Source: Ligula intestinalis (lineage: Eukaryota > Platyhelminthes > Cestoda > Diphyllobothriidea > Diphyllobothriidae). From it: 64,000 bases of DNA. The position numbers and the translations under genes were made by a program. The notes under the pieces were generated by a model. The model worked only from the letters and a program-made list of their open reading frames with translations, searched no databases and had not been told where the DNA came from. Shown here one piece after another: positions 43,300 through 55,219 of the stretch. The first letter of the stretch is position 1. Every line of letters starts with the position of its first letter. The stretch spans positions 8,475,059 through 8,539,058 of the forward strand of contig JAYGXS010000005.1 of the NCBI GenBank assembly GCA_036362985.1, read 5' to 3'.

Positions 43300-44029
43300 T
43301 CTCTAGACCTTCAATTAGTTTAACGGCTTCTGTCATCGTCAGACGTATCAGACCTGGCAGGTGCGTTAGTTAATAAGATAAACCCTAAATAGTGCTCTTA
43401 GGGCTGTGAGTGTTTGAGGATCTTTGTATCCTTCAAGGCAGGATGTCGGTGACTGAATTCTTCGAAGTGTGGCTGCATGAGATGAAACTATATAATGCAA
43501 GTGGAGTCGAGGGGGTTTTGATGATAAAGCTCAGCCATATGGAAAGGTTGCGATTTCAGCTCATTTCACTGATCATAAATATCACAGAGTTTAAGTTAGT
43601 GGGTAAAACTCTACTCTGTACGATCTTTGGGCCCAGTTCCTCAGGGGAAGAGAAGTAGGAGACAAGATTAGAAAGAACAGTCTAGTCTGTACAGGAGAAG
43701 TGGGGAACAGGTAGGAGGAATTTGACTGTCGGAAAAACGCACGTCCGATCGTGAAGTGGGCTGGTCCGCAGTATCTGGTTATGACGTCAGTTGTCACAGC
43801 AAGTTCTTTTGGGGGGCAAACTTGAAAGATGAGTGGCCAAACGGGGGAAGCAAGCTGATGCATGCGTGTTAGTGGGCCACGCAATACACGCGTTCGCGCG
43901 GAGCATGCGGCTGTCATAAATGTAGCTCAACACTTGCAATCACATGACCTCATTCATGGCATGCCAGGGCACTAAAAACATCCGAAGAGTGCAAAGATGT
44001 TTCTATTACGGTGTAACTTTAGTTTATTA
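43300..44029. other. No firm feature
   Basis: Opposed frames at 43410-43658 (+) and 43917-43591 (-) have no known motif. Confidence 0.3.
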
Positions 44030-44524
44030 CTAGCGCGGAAGCCCGGCTTCGCCTTGGGCTTCCTTACACTTTGTTGTCCCTTATGTAGGTAAAACACATA
44101 TGAGAACCTCTTAAAATAATTCTGTTCACTTTATTTTTATCAGGGAAAAATAGGTTAATACCTTTGAACTCCCTCTTTATACATGGCTGTGATGCAGAAC
44201 ATGTAGCGTTGCCAGTAATGGAACCACGTTAAGGGGGGCAGACCCTTTGTTGATGTACTTGCAGACGTACTTGATGGACTTCGCTAAGTTGCAAAATTCA
44301 ACATTGATGTGGGCGTTGAATACTTTTGACAGTAGGGGACAATACGGCACAATCCAATGGTTATCGATTACCACCCCACTGGCTCGCCTTTCATTGATAA
44401 CTGCTTCGAGTCCGCCAATCTCAGGTTGCCGCCTTTTGTAGAGAGGGTACCCATCACCAACAGTCTGAGTTGCACCTAGGAATCGCTTTGGATATATCCT
44501 GGTAAATTTACCATCCTTAATACA
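44030..44524 (-). mobile_element. Helitron fragment: Rep C-terminal end plus 3' terminus
   Basis: Minus strand from 44524: KDGKFTRIYPKRFLGATQT, DGYPLYKRRQPEIGG, DNHWIVPYCPLLSKVFNAHI and NVEFCNLAKSIKYVCKYINK. These are the consecutive motifs of the Helitron Rep-type N-terminal domain (..yPk.F..xT.., DGYPxYRRR, VVPYNPxLxxKYNAHINVE, KYxxKYxxKG). The helicase is missing. At 44063-44037 the minus strand has an 8-bp GC-rich hairpin (GGAAGCCC/GGGCTTCC, 11-nt loop), then three bases and CTAG followed by T. This is the canonical Helitron 3' end (hairpin, CTRR, insertion before T). An internal deletion must join the Rep segment to the terminus. Confidence 0.85.
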
Positions 44525-44526
44525 GT

Positions 44527-45193
44527 ACTTTCATCATACCAGAACGCAGCTGTCTCGGCGAAAATTTTGGGCCCTGAGCAACTTCTTGCTCCTCTCGAGT
44601 CTCTAGTCGTGCGGTTTTTTTTGTATTTAGCCCTTAATAAGGGTGAGATCGATTGTGCGGGTGGACGTTTCATCCGCATTCTTGCAATTTTAACGGTCCT
44701 GGGGCTAAAGCTTGCCTGACACTGTACACTCTGGCACGTTTGTGTATGCTTGTCCTGTGATTTGGATGTGACTGGGCCTGCTAGCTGTTGGCTTTTAGTA
44801 AGCTCCTTTAATAAGAAAAAGAGCTGCAAATTGCTACTTGTTTCGTCAACTGGCCTTAATTTGTCGAGTTTAAGCATTTCTGCAATTATTTCTGTCATTG
44901 AGGCCATAAGACACACCAGTCTTGTTACTTTTCACCGCTTCTCGTTGCAGTGATTATAACCCACTGGGTATATTGTGTCACCAGCGTTAGATAACGTAAC
45001 TATCAGTGGCCCTCGCAACTCGGTTGCGGTGGCAGAGGTGTCTACACTTTCGCTCCCTAAGTCGCGCGTCCGCGGATCGAAGCCACCGCTGCCCAAGACT
45101 TTTTCCTCACGCGCGACAGTTGGGTCCTAAATTTCCACGTTCCCATGGGTTGATTTCGGGTTTTTACGAGCACAGATAGCAACAAATTAACGA
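44527..45193. other. Mostly unrecognised; tRNA-like piece at about 45020-45095
   Basis: ggtggcagaggtgtctacac ... gtccgcggatcgaagccacc has a tRNA-like layout, but I cannot assign it to the SINE family. The minus frame 44916-44476 is unrecognised and overlaps the Helitron border. Confidence 0.3.
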
Positions 45194-45445
45194 CGGCCTA
45201 CAGTTGTGTAGTGTAGGTCTTCCACTCTAATATCATGGCTATATGTTACGATGTCAAACTAGATATTTTCTATACTAGTAGAAACTATTTTGGGTTGACC
45301 AGAACAGCAAAGACAGCAAAAAGATAGGTTGGCCTATACTTATGCAGTGCTTGTCTTCTATTCTGATATCCAAGCTGTGGGTTAAAGTATCGAACTAGAT
45401 AGCGTCTATGCTAGTAGAAAAGATTTCGTGGTTGGTTTGACCGCG
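45194..45445 (+). repeat. Diverged tandem duplication, about 137-bp period
   Basis: Units start ggcctacagttgtgtagtg (45194) and ggcctatacttatgcagtg (45331). Both continue with aactagata..tctat(a/g)ctagtagaaa and end near ggttgacc/ggtttgacc. Confidence 0.7.
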
Positions 45446-46508
45446 TCACTACAAACGAGATAATCTAATCTGTGATTATGTAGCAATTATACACAACCAG
45501 TATAAATTAATGCACAAACAGTATAAAAGTTTTTGACTCAGCCTCTCCGCGGATACGCCTCAGACACCCTGACGAGATTGATTTGGAAAGGTAGACTGTG
45601 TAATCCAAGCCAATATTTTGAGCAGGATGCTCGATTTGGAGAAACTTTCCTGGACGTAAATTGAGGGTATCGATGGAAATCGGAAGGAGGACCGTATAAA
45701 ACAGTGTGTTTGCTGATCCAATTTTTGATTGAAAATAATATCTTTCAGTGTAAAACTTGAACTAATTTGCCATCGTTTTGCTCAAAAATTCAAACTACTC
45801 CGGTTCAATTCAATTCAGTTCATCATCTCATAAAAAAGACATTTCGTTTTCAGTATCAATTTTCAGAAAACTTTTGTTGATTTTGACCATTTAAATGGCG
45901 TATTAATTGGATGTCTTACTTAAATATGAACAACCAGACCAATGACATAGCGAGCATATTTATTTTAATGTTTAGCCTGTTTTAGCCTGATTTTTGTAAG
46001 CATTATGGAAGCAACGTCACTAAACTTACCTGCACAATATGTCAGCAGGGGTCATACAAGCAGCCGTTTTAATGCAACCGATAGAAGACAATGTAACAGA
46101 CGGAGCTCCAACAGACACACTCCTGCATTGTTTTAACTGCTGTCAACCTATCTATTCCTCTGTTTTAGCGCGAAGTTTGAAATTGTTTGCGAATTTCAAG
46201 TCTCTCGAGCTTACGCGCTTTTAGTCTCTATCTCAGTATAGAAGACACGCTTCTTGGAAATTATTCAAGAATTGACTGTATATTTCCAAAGTTTGGAATT
46301 GTCTATGTGGAAATCTCAATCGGGTCGCTCTGAAAAATTCCTGTGTTTGAATTATTTCCAAAGTTTGGAAATTGCTTCTTGGACGTGTAGATTTTTTGAA
46401 AAACTCCTCTGCGCTACAAAAATCTGCACACCTCCGATTTTCACGCCGAGGCTGAGTCGTTATATCACTGTGTTGTTATATACCCTTATCCTTATATTGT
46501 CATAATAT
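45446..46508. other. AT-rich; small palindromes only
   Basis: The 15-bp palindrome ttccaaagtttggaa occurs twice, about 75 bp apart, around 46285 and 46360. No gene recognised. Confidence 0.4.
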
Positions 46509-46575
46509 TTAGGATAAAAGTGACTCTCACGTTAGGACTCTCACGTTAGAATAAAAGTGACTCTCACGTTAATCC
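46509..46575 (+). repeat. Short tandem repeat
   Basis: gactctcacgtta occurs three times, two of them within the longer unit ataaaagtgactctcacgtta. Confidence 0.8.
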
Positions 46576-46753
46576 TAAGCAAATCTTATAACCAAACACA
46601 TTTCATTGTATCTGTCAGGAACTCAATATTTTACTCTGACTTGCTGTAACCTGCTTGTCTCAGTACACTTGCACTATCTGGCCAATCGATCTTCTCTCCG
46701 CCTCACTATTACGGGCTCTTGGGTTTGGCTTCCGACTTAATTGGCAGTATCAG

Positions 46754-47359
46754 ATGCAGGTCGTAGCACAAAAAATCTTACATAGCATGGCGAGTTTAGA
46801 TGCTACAAGTCCGTTATCACAAAACATGTCTCCGCCGCCGGATCTCAAACCCGGGTCGCCAAATCTGGTTAATAGCGGTGTTAGCACCTCAGGCAGCCCG
46901 GCCGCTTCGACACGGGCCCTTGACAACCATATCAAAATACGACCAGAAAGTAACTGCCCATATGGCCACTTAGATAATGTTATTAATTCTCCACCTCCCG
47001 CCAAACGGCCAAGATGTCTACTACGTTTACCAAAGTTAGACTGTGAGGACTTCGTCGTCCGCCAGGAGTTTTCGGAGATGAAGCAGGAACTTTACCACGA
47101 GGTAAATAAACTGAAACAAGAGATAGCCTATCTAAAAAGGCAAATTTTTTTATCCAGCGGTGAAAACAGCCCTTGTCGGTCAAAACCGGGGGTAAATAAA
47201 AGTACATATGCTCAGATAGCCCCGACCGGTAAAGCTGAAACTCGCATATCATCTGCCAAACCAAGTAAACCAGCGGACGTCTCGCTCGATCGCAAAGAAA
47301 CTCAAATAAATCCGCAGTCTACGCCATCGCTACTTGGCTCAGGCAGCATAAGCAATGAT
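46754..47359 (+). mobile_element. CR1/Jockey-like element A: ORF1, first part
   Basis: Open frame from ATG 46754 (alternative ATG 46790). A Ser/Pro-rich start (ATSPLSQNMSPPPDLKPG) is followed by a coiled-coil segment (FSEMKQELYHEVNKLKQEI, AYLKRQIF) and a Ser/Lys-rich stretch. This is the layout of ORF1 proteins of non-LTR elements, which bind RNA and oligomerise. The frame is cut at 47359 by an inverted insertion; the rest of ORF1 resumes at 49954. Confidence 0.65.
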
Positions 47360-49953
47360 CTAGATATTTTGGAATTTATTTTGAATTTATATTTTTCAGC
47401 GCCAATACAGCACTATCTATACAAAGTTAATTTCGAAAAAATAAAAATTCAAAAAAGAATTTGACAATATATGCAAGTAGACGTAGAAATTTGCAATAAT
47501 GTCAGCAGAAATTTGTCCTTTTAAGGCAACATTTAGCAATGTTTTGCAGGTAATTTTGAACTAAAAGACGAAAACTTATGGAAAAAAAAACTCTCACAGT
47601 GAAAATGGAGACAGTGTGCAACGGGCCTCCATGTTCAAAAAGTGTGCAAGAGAAAAAACTGCTTAGGAAGATAGTAGTAGGAATATAGTAGTAGAGCAGA
47701 AATAGGTGTGGGTGGTCTGATGAAGGTGAGTAGTCAACAAAACTGCAGCATTTTAGACAGACTACGACCGTGTGGCTTCGTTTGATTCAGCGGTGGTTAA
47801 TGGAAACATCTAGACTCTCGGAAGAAACGAGGCAGAGAGAATAGTTTCAAGCGGATCTCCTAACTTCCCGATAATCCTTTCTTGGAGTCATGGAGAAAGC
47901 TGCTCGGAAAAGATGAGGAGAATAGAAGCTAAACAAAATCAGTGTTAAGATAAATGTTCAGTCTCCGTTTGAAAGCACACAGTCTAGTTAACGACATAAT
48001 TTCGATTGGCAAGTAATTCCAAAGAAAGCTTTATCTGGAAGCAAAAAACAAAGAGCGTTTACGTGAGAAAGGTGCAGGAGGGCGTAGAACAAGTGCCGAG
48101 TTTCTTAGGTTGTAGGGACGGCTGACTGGGGTAATAAATAAATAATCAATAAAGTTTATATTTTAGGCCCGAAGGGCCTCGTCATTCCAAACTTAGTGCT
48201 GTGGAAAAATAAATACAAAGTTGATAAATGCTGCTCTCCATGAAACAAGCACATAGACAGCGGGAGCGTTTAGTAGTGTTGGTAGATTAATTCATATTCA
48301 CCAACATATCGTCGTTTTAAAATATTAGTCAACACATGGTGAACTAAGGAGGAAGCAGTAAAAAAACTCCTACCATTTAAGCTGGGGCGGAGTTCAGCGA
48401 ACACCCACTTAAAAAAAACGTATGAGAAAAAAACTGCTTCAACAAAAGTAAAGGGGTTGGTTGAGAGGATTGATTGTAGTGCAAATGAGACAGGACTGTT
48501 GATCAGAACGAAGAAGGGTTGGAAACGCTTCTTGTTATTGGAGAAATCATATAACAGCAGAGGCTCTCGGTCACCATTGTTACACCGCCCGCCTGACTTC
48601 ATGATCAACCATCAGGGAGGTGAGACCGGAGGAGGCCATCACAGACAACAGGGTCGACAAGAGAGTGAACGGCAGAGGTCACCTGATCATCAACGAAACG
48701 ACGGAGATGTGATCTTGTAGACTGCGGAGTCCAGCGACGAGCTGGCGAAAATAGCAGAACCGCCATGAGCATGACTAAAGACCATGAAGCCTATCGGTAG
48801 GGTTGTAAAACGGAGAATGGAGAAAACGGCAATGATGACTGGACAGAGAAGTGGACGAAACATCGTTGCAACTATCACTCAAAGGAGGAATAAATAGACA
48901 TGTATGGAAAAAAATTTGATATAAACATAACCACCTCAATATAAACATAACCACCTCAAATAAACATAACATGACAGGAGTCCTGAGTAAATGTGTGCTA
49001 ATATCAAGCTGAAAAAAAAAACAGACAAAAGCCTGCTTCCAATCTCCTGACCAAAAGGAACCTTAGTTTCGTTAATTGACATCTATTTGAGTAACAAGTA
49101 TTAGAAGCTGTCGGATACAGCAGTTTTCATGCAAACGTTTTTGAATTTGTTCAATTTTTAATGACTAACTTCATTCATGAGACCAAAAAAGGGGAAACAT
49201 TATTCTAAGATGGGAAGCACGAACATAAGATAAAGTCTTAATTCAATTTCAGGAAGATAGAAATTATAAGAAATAAAGCCGCAAATCTTTGCAACTTTGG
49301 CTGTACTTCTATCGGCGTGAGGAGAAAGGTCTAATTTTTTGGTGTAACTTAATCCTAGGTCCTTGATGTTGGACCATTAAGTCGTTGGGTAACCTTGAAA
49401 AATAACAGGTTGTGGCAGCTTTTCAGGCCCAAAGCACATGTTTCGGCACTTAGAAGGTGAGAACTCCATCTGTCATGTTGAGCTCCACGCCGAAAAAGCG
49501 TGCAGATCAGAATGAATTTTTTCTAGGTATCTCTCGGCCGTAGAGTTAGAGAAGGAGTAAACACACTTGAGCTCATCTGCATAAATGTAATATTGGGAGT
49601 GTTTAACACTGAGTGAGATATCATTTATGCAAAGCAAGAATAGCAGAGGACCTAGCACGGTACCTTGAAGGACACCACTCAAAATTGCGGTAGGAATAGA
49701 GTATGGGGATCCCACTAAGAACTTTTGTTGTCGATTTGAAAGATAAGATCTGCTGAAGTCAGTAAGAGGACTACGAAATCCTATAGCCTCTAGTATGGCT
49801 AGGAGCCTCTTGTAAGGAACTTTATCAAATGCTTTACTAAGGTCAAAATAGATAACCACCACATATCGATGATCATTACGGAGCGAAGTAACTAGATTTA
49901 GAAGAGACGTGTGGCGTCCTAGCGTCACATCGTTGCTCGACGCTGCACTAGAA
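47360..49953 (-). mobile_element. CR1/Jockey-like element B inserted inverted into element A
   Basis: Minus strand: RT from TLGRHTSLLNLVTSLRNDH through VIYFDLSKAFDKVPY, SGVLQGTVLGPLLFLL and YIYADELKCVY, then the C-terminal region and the 3' UTR ending in A/T-rich 12-mer-like repeats at about 47360. The second catalytic aspartate of the YxDD box is a glutamate here. The flanks agcaatgat (47351-47359) and agcgatgat (49954-49962) are an 8-of-9 TSD candidate and keep ORF1 of element A in frame. 5'-truncated in the RT. The 3' part is an inverted copy of 51950-53235. Confidence 0.8.
48136..48970 (-). repeat. Repeat family A, insertion inside element B
   Basis: 835 bp that are absent from the matching site in element A (gggggtaatgacag near 52475), which fixes the borders. 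Flanked by AT. The minus-strand 3' end has the Penelope-type module (cactaagtttggaatgacga, ggcccttcgggcctaaaa) and an A/T-rich tail. The other end is a 19-bp unit (ataaacataaccacctcaa) repeated about 2.5 times. No coding capacity; a non-autonomous retroposon that may use Penelope enzymes is the best guess. Confidence 0.75.
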
Positions 49954-51930
49954 AGCGATGATACAGAGGTCGATAATATCATTAAGCCAAAAAAAGCATA
50001 GGGCTAGAAAGGCTAGAAAGTTTAAACGGGCCAGAGAAGTGCAGTCAGCTAACCCAAAAACTGGCACAGCAGGACCCACCAAACCTAAAGTACCAGATAC
50101 AGATGCCTGCTTGGTCGTAACTCGTGAGCTCGCAAAATATTTACCATTGAGTCGCAAGCAGCAAATCGTTGTAAAGGGGCCCCAGAGTCAGAGGCGTCAA
50201 TTGAACAAGAACGAATTGACCATGACGTGGGTCTTATGAGAGCTTACGCCAAACCGTTGCTAAAACCAAGCGAGTCTTTCCCCATTCTTAAGGCATTTCG
50301 AATAGTGAAGGCTCCAACAGCTCCAAAATCAATTTCTCGGCCACGACCTCTAAAAGTTATTTTAGAAACTGAAGCACAGGCAAAAATCTTGCTAGAGCGC
50401 AAACCATCCTTACGGAGCCTGCATTCGCAAGTTTTTTCAGCCGGATTACGAGTTTAAAGAGCGGAGAAAGATGAGACAGCTAATAATAGAGCTGGAAAAA
50501 CGGAGAACCAATGGCAAGACAAATCTCAAAATAAGAGAGGGACACATAGTTCAAGTCAAAAGGACATCTCGCTGGTCGAAGCCAGTAACAGTAACTGCCT
50601 AGCTGTCCCGCCATCGAAACCTAAGACATGCCCTCTTAAATTGGTCGTTTTGAATGCTAGATCACTGCTTAATACAATGCCTCTGCTCCAGACTCTAGTT
50701 TTTGTCAACCACCCAGACATTGTTATGGTAACTGAGACATGGGCATCGGTCTGTGTAGCTGACTCTGAACACTCTGTTCTAGGCTACGCATGCGTTCGGA
50801 ACGATCGAAACAATGGCCGTGGCGGAGAAAGCTGCATCTGTATAAAGCAGCCTTTTGCGTTTCTCCCGTTGGACTTTCCACAATTCACGGCGGTTGAGGA
50901 GAGCTGCTGGCTTCGAGTTGTTCTAAAAAACAAATAGTCTTTACTTGTTGGCTGTGTTTATCGCCCACCTAATGCTAATGTGGACTACGATCTTTGTCTC
51001 TCGCAGGCATTTCATGCCACAGCTGACTTAAATCTTAAGTATTGCTTGATTGCAGGCAATTTTAAACTTCCTGGCGTGCAATGGTTTCCACCATCCGGTC
51101 CTCCAAATTTCGAGAATTTACTTGAAAAAGTAGATATCGGAATGTGGGATCAGGTAGTCGATTTCCCACTCAAGGAGCAAACATACTCGACCTAATTTTT
51201 TGTAGGGGATGCGAACCACTTTCAGTGTCATCCTTAGACGCACTTGGGAGTTCAGACCATCTTACAGTTGTTAGTGAACTAGAACTGGAGGCGGATGAAA
51301 CATTTTCCCAAAAGTATATTTTTTATCATGACTTCCGATCAGCAAACACGGCGGACCTACTGGCACATCTAAACGCTCTCAACTGGTCTTAATTTTTCCA
51401 ATGTTTGGATGTAAATGTTTGTACCGATGCAGTTTGCAAAGTGCTGGAACCACTCATCCTCAACTTTGTCCCCAGTAAGAAAGTAATACATGTCAATGAT
51501 GAAGTGTACCTTCCTCTGTCTTTCCGTCGTGGGCTGCGTAAACTCTCTCGTCGTTTGCATCGGCAGAACGACACTTCCGTTCTGCCCTTGATCACACTGA
51601 TCTTTGAGCAGGCTAAGAAGCTCTCCGAAGAAAAGCGGAAAGCCGAAGAGGCCAACTTCACTGAAAATCCTTCCCTAAATGTTGCGAAACTCTTTTCGCG
51701 TACAGTAAAAGCGCCGAGGAAAATGCAACACCCCATACTTCAAGACGCCTTAGGAAACCCTATAGCTGACGCTAAGTTGACCGCCGATAGCTTCAGTGCG
51801 TTCCTATACAACCATTTAGTGAAATCTCGTTCGTTGCACCTCCAGCTTTCCGGGCTTGGATGGGTGTCATCCTCGAAACCATAAGTTTTACCGTCTGGGA
51901 CGTGATTTTAGCCATTCGTCGTTGTCGTCA
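49954..51930 (+). mobile_element. CR1/Jockey-like element A: ORF1 end, endonuclease, RT start
   Basis: The basic ORF1 tail (KKHRARKARKFKRARE) runs to about 50460. From 50641 the endonuclease domain reads VLNARSLLNTMPLLQ, DIVMVTETWAS, GRGGESCICIKQPFAF, VGCVYRPPNAN, LKYCLIAGNFKLPGVQW and, in a shifted frame, LGSSDHLTVVSELEL. These are the N...E...RPP...GDFN...SDH motif series of AP-type endonucleases. The aspartate of the usual GDFN is asparagine, the box reading AGNFK here. The linker (51405-51884) leads to the start of RT. Several stops and frameshifts: dead. Confidence 0.85.
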
Positions 51931-53235
51931 ATCTTATTCATTCTGATCTGCACGCTCTTTCGGCGTGGAGCTCAACGTGGCAGATGGAATTCTCAACTTC
52001 TAAGTGCCGATATATGTGCTTTGGGCCTGAAAGGCTGCCGCAACCTGTTATTTTTCAAGGTTACCCAATGACTGAATGTTCCAGTATCAAGGACCTAGGA
52101 TTAAGCTGCACCAATAAATTAGACCTTTCTCCTCACGCCGATAGAATTACAGCCAAAGCCGCACAGATTTGCGGCTTTATCTCTTATAATTTCTAGCTTC
52201 CTGAAATGAAATTAAGACTTTATCGTATGTTCGTGCTCCCCATCTTAGAATACTGTTGCCCCTTTTTCGGTCTCATGAATGAAAGCAGCCGTTCAAAAAT
52301 TGAACAAATTCAAAAAATTTCACACGAAAACTGCTGTATCCGACAGCTTCTAATACTTGCTACTCAAATAGGTGTCATTTAACAAAACTAAGGTTCCTTT
52401 GGGTCAGGAGATTGGAAGCAGGCTTTTGTCTCCTTTTTCGGCTTAATAATTGCACAAATTTATCCAGGACTTCTGTCATTACCCCCGTCAGCCGTCCCTA
52501 CAACCTAAGAAACTCGGCACTTGTTAAACCCCCTCCTGCACCTTCCTCATGTACACGCTCTTTGTTTTTTGCTTCCAGATATAGCTTTCTTTGGAATAAC
52601 TTGCCAATCGAAATTATGTCGTTAACTAGACTGTCTGCTTTCAAACAGAGACTGCACATTTACCTTAACACTGATTTTCTTAACCTTCTATTCTCCTCAT
52701 CTTTTCCGAGCAGCTTTCTCCGTGACCCCGAGAAAGGACCATCGGGAATTTAGAAGATCCGCTTGAAACTATTCTCTCTCTCTCGTGTCCCCGGAGAACC
52801 TAGATGTTTCCATTAACCACCGCTGAATCAAACGAAGCCACGTGAAAGTACTCAGTCTAAAATGCGGCAGTTTCGTTGAATACTCGCCTTCATTAGACCA
52901 CCCACACCTATTTCTGCTCTACTACTATCTTCCTAAGCAGTTTTTTTCTCTTGCACACTTTTTGAACATGGAGGCCCGTTGAACACTGTCTCCATTTTCA
53001 CTTTAAGAGTTTTTTTTTAACTGCCATAATTTTTCGTTTTTAGTTCAAAATTACCTGCAAAACATTGCTAAATGTTGCCCCAAAAGGACAATTTCTGCTG
53101 ACATTATTACGACTTTCTACGTCTACTTGCACACAATGTGAAATTATTTTTTGAATCTGTATTTTTTATTCTAAATTAACTTTGTATAGATAGTGCCGTA
53201 CCAGCGCTGAAGAATATAAATTCCAAATAGTCCAG
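51931..53235 (+). mobile_element. CR1/Jockey-like element A: RT C-terminus and 3' UTR
   Basis: The RT palm is deleted at about 51930. Coding resumes at HSDLHALSAWSS, continues STSKCRYMCFGPERLPQPV, IKDLGLSCTNKLDLS, VLPILEYCCPFFG, and ends with FLWNNLPIEIMSLTRLSAF. The 3' UTR (52750-53235) matches element B in inverse orientation, ending in caAATTCC-type A/T repeats. Confidence 0.8.
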
Positions 53236-53249
53236 TACCGGATGGCGTC

Positions 53250-54770
53250 CCAGATAGTCTCTAAAAGCTGAAGCGAATGATATCTTTCCGTCTATTCTTT
53301 GTTAGGTATTTAATCTTGCTCTTAAGAGCGAAACGTTTCCTTCGTTGTGGAAGAAATCGCACAAAATGCCTATTCGCAAGCGTGACCGATCGACGTCATT
53401 TTACAACTTTAAGCCAATAAATAAAATTCCCGTAGCCTCGAAGATCTTGGAGACCTTGATCAAAGAAAAGATGATGCGTCACTTGACAGAGAACAAGCTG
53501 CTCAATGCAGCTTAACATGGATTTCTCGAGAAATGATCTTGTGACACCTGCCAGCTCTCTTTCTTTGATTATGTGCTGCAATCTAGTGACAGCGGTTTTG
53601 CCATTTATAGCGTCAATTTTGATTTTACTAAGGGCTTTGATCGGGTCGATCATAACCTCCTCCTTCTGAACCTGGCCTCCTTTGGCCTAAGTAGCAAGCC
53701 TCTGAAATTCATATCTCCCTATTTGGATGCTCGCACACAACGAGTAAAAATTTCCAATGTTATCTCCAACCCCACGCATGTGAGGAGTGGAGTTATACAG
53801 GGTAGTGTACTGGGTCCGCTCCTATTTTGCCTGTTTGTCAACGACGTTTCAGATTGTTTTCAGCATGGTAAACCCTTCATGTACGCTGGTGATTTAAAAG
53901 TCGCTTATCGATATAAACCGGCAGATCGTAACATCGTGCTCGAGCTGATAAAAAATGATCTTCAGGCCTTCGCCCAGTGGTGTTGCACATGGCGCCTCAC
54001 CCTTTTAATGGCACAACTGTTCCCTTTTGGTCGTTGGCGACGATCATCAACCGGAATTAAGCATTGACGGCCACGAACTAAATGTCCCAGGAGTGATCAA
54101 TGATTTGGGCATTCCCTACTCTAATATTCTTAATTTGTCAGAGCACTGTGCCCTGATAGTCTCGAAAGCACGCCGAACCACCGGATTTATCCTTAGAAAT
54201 TTTAAGACGATGAAGGTTAGAACTAGCCTTTATAATATGTACGTGAGACCTAGTCTTGAATACTGCTCACCCCTATTCAATCTTCTGCGCACTTGTAAAC
54301 GGAAGAAAATAGAATCGGTACAGCACTTCTTCACTTGAAGAGTTTTCACTACAGAACACCGTAACTTAGCCTATCAACAAAGGCGCGAACTTATAAAACT
54401 GGATACCCTGTGGTTTCGTAGATTGCAGAAGGGTCTATTTTTACTGTTTAAACTTTTGAATGGTCAAACCTTTGATCCTCTCAGTACAATAAGGCAGCTC
54501 GAGCACTCTTGACGCGCCAGTCATCGAGGCGTATTTTTATTTCTTCCTATGGCACGTACAGTTAAGTACCGGTAATTCTTTTCAGTAAACGCCATATCAA
54601 TCTGGAATGAGCTGCCAAAAAGTATTGAAACCTAGCAAAGTTACCCTATGTTTAAGAGAGTTATAACTAGTTTTCTACATTCAGGACAATTTTCACGAAT
54701 TTTGGGTGCTGACTCGGTGGAATCTCTCTTTCACTCTGATGGCGTTCGTGGACTTTGAACCCCGCCAGGC
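53250..54770 (+). mobile_element. Second CR1/Jockey-like RT, different subfamily
   Basis: Fragments KPINKIPVASKILETLI (RT start), then an open frame from 53573: YSVNFDFTKGFDRVDHNLLL, SGVIQGSVLGPLLFCLFVND, FMYAGDLKVAY. Then INDLGIPYSNILNLSEHC, VRPSLEYCSPLF and IWNELPKSIE. The catalytic box reads YAGD, so one aspartate is lost. Stops and frameshifts near 53515, 54065 and 54337. It abuts the 3' end of element A. Confidence 0.85.
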
Positions 54771-55219
54771 TTTATGCTAAAGATAATGCTGCTGAAGCAG
54801 CAGCCCGCAGTCTGCTAACCCTTCAGCCTTTAGCGCGCAACTTTTGCCGACAGCCATTGAAGGAAGACTGAGAACACTGTGCTCTTGTGCCAACCCTCTC
54901 CATCTATAACTAATGTACTTAAACGATACGCTACATTTCTTCTGTTGATGTGTCAACTCAGCTAACAACTGTACATATATTCCGTTTGCATCATACCTTT
55001 GAAGTCAGGTTTTTTTCACTTGAAACAAACTCCCTATCTCGCCCAGTATTGAAAAAACACAAAACTTGAAACAAAACCAATACTGGCTGCAAAATAGGGA
55101 GTTTGTTTTAGGTTTTTTCCGGTCTAATAGCTTTTGGAAGGCGCCCAAGGGGTGCATTACCAACTCTTTACAATTGCCTGTAAACTGGCATAATAAACAT
55201 ATTAGATAATTTTTGCCAC
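54771..55219. repeat. Foldback repeat at 55023-55108
   Basis: aaacaaactccctat..ccagtattg (55023-55051) is mirrored by caatactgg..atagggagtttgttt (55078-55108), with T-rich flanks on both sides. The rest of the interval is unrecognised. Confidence 0.6.
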
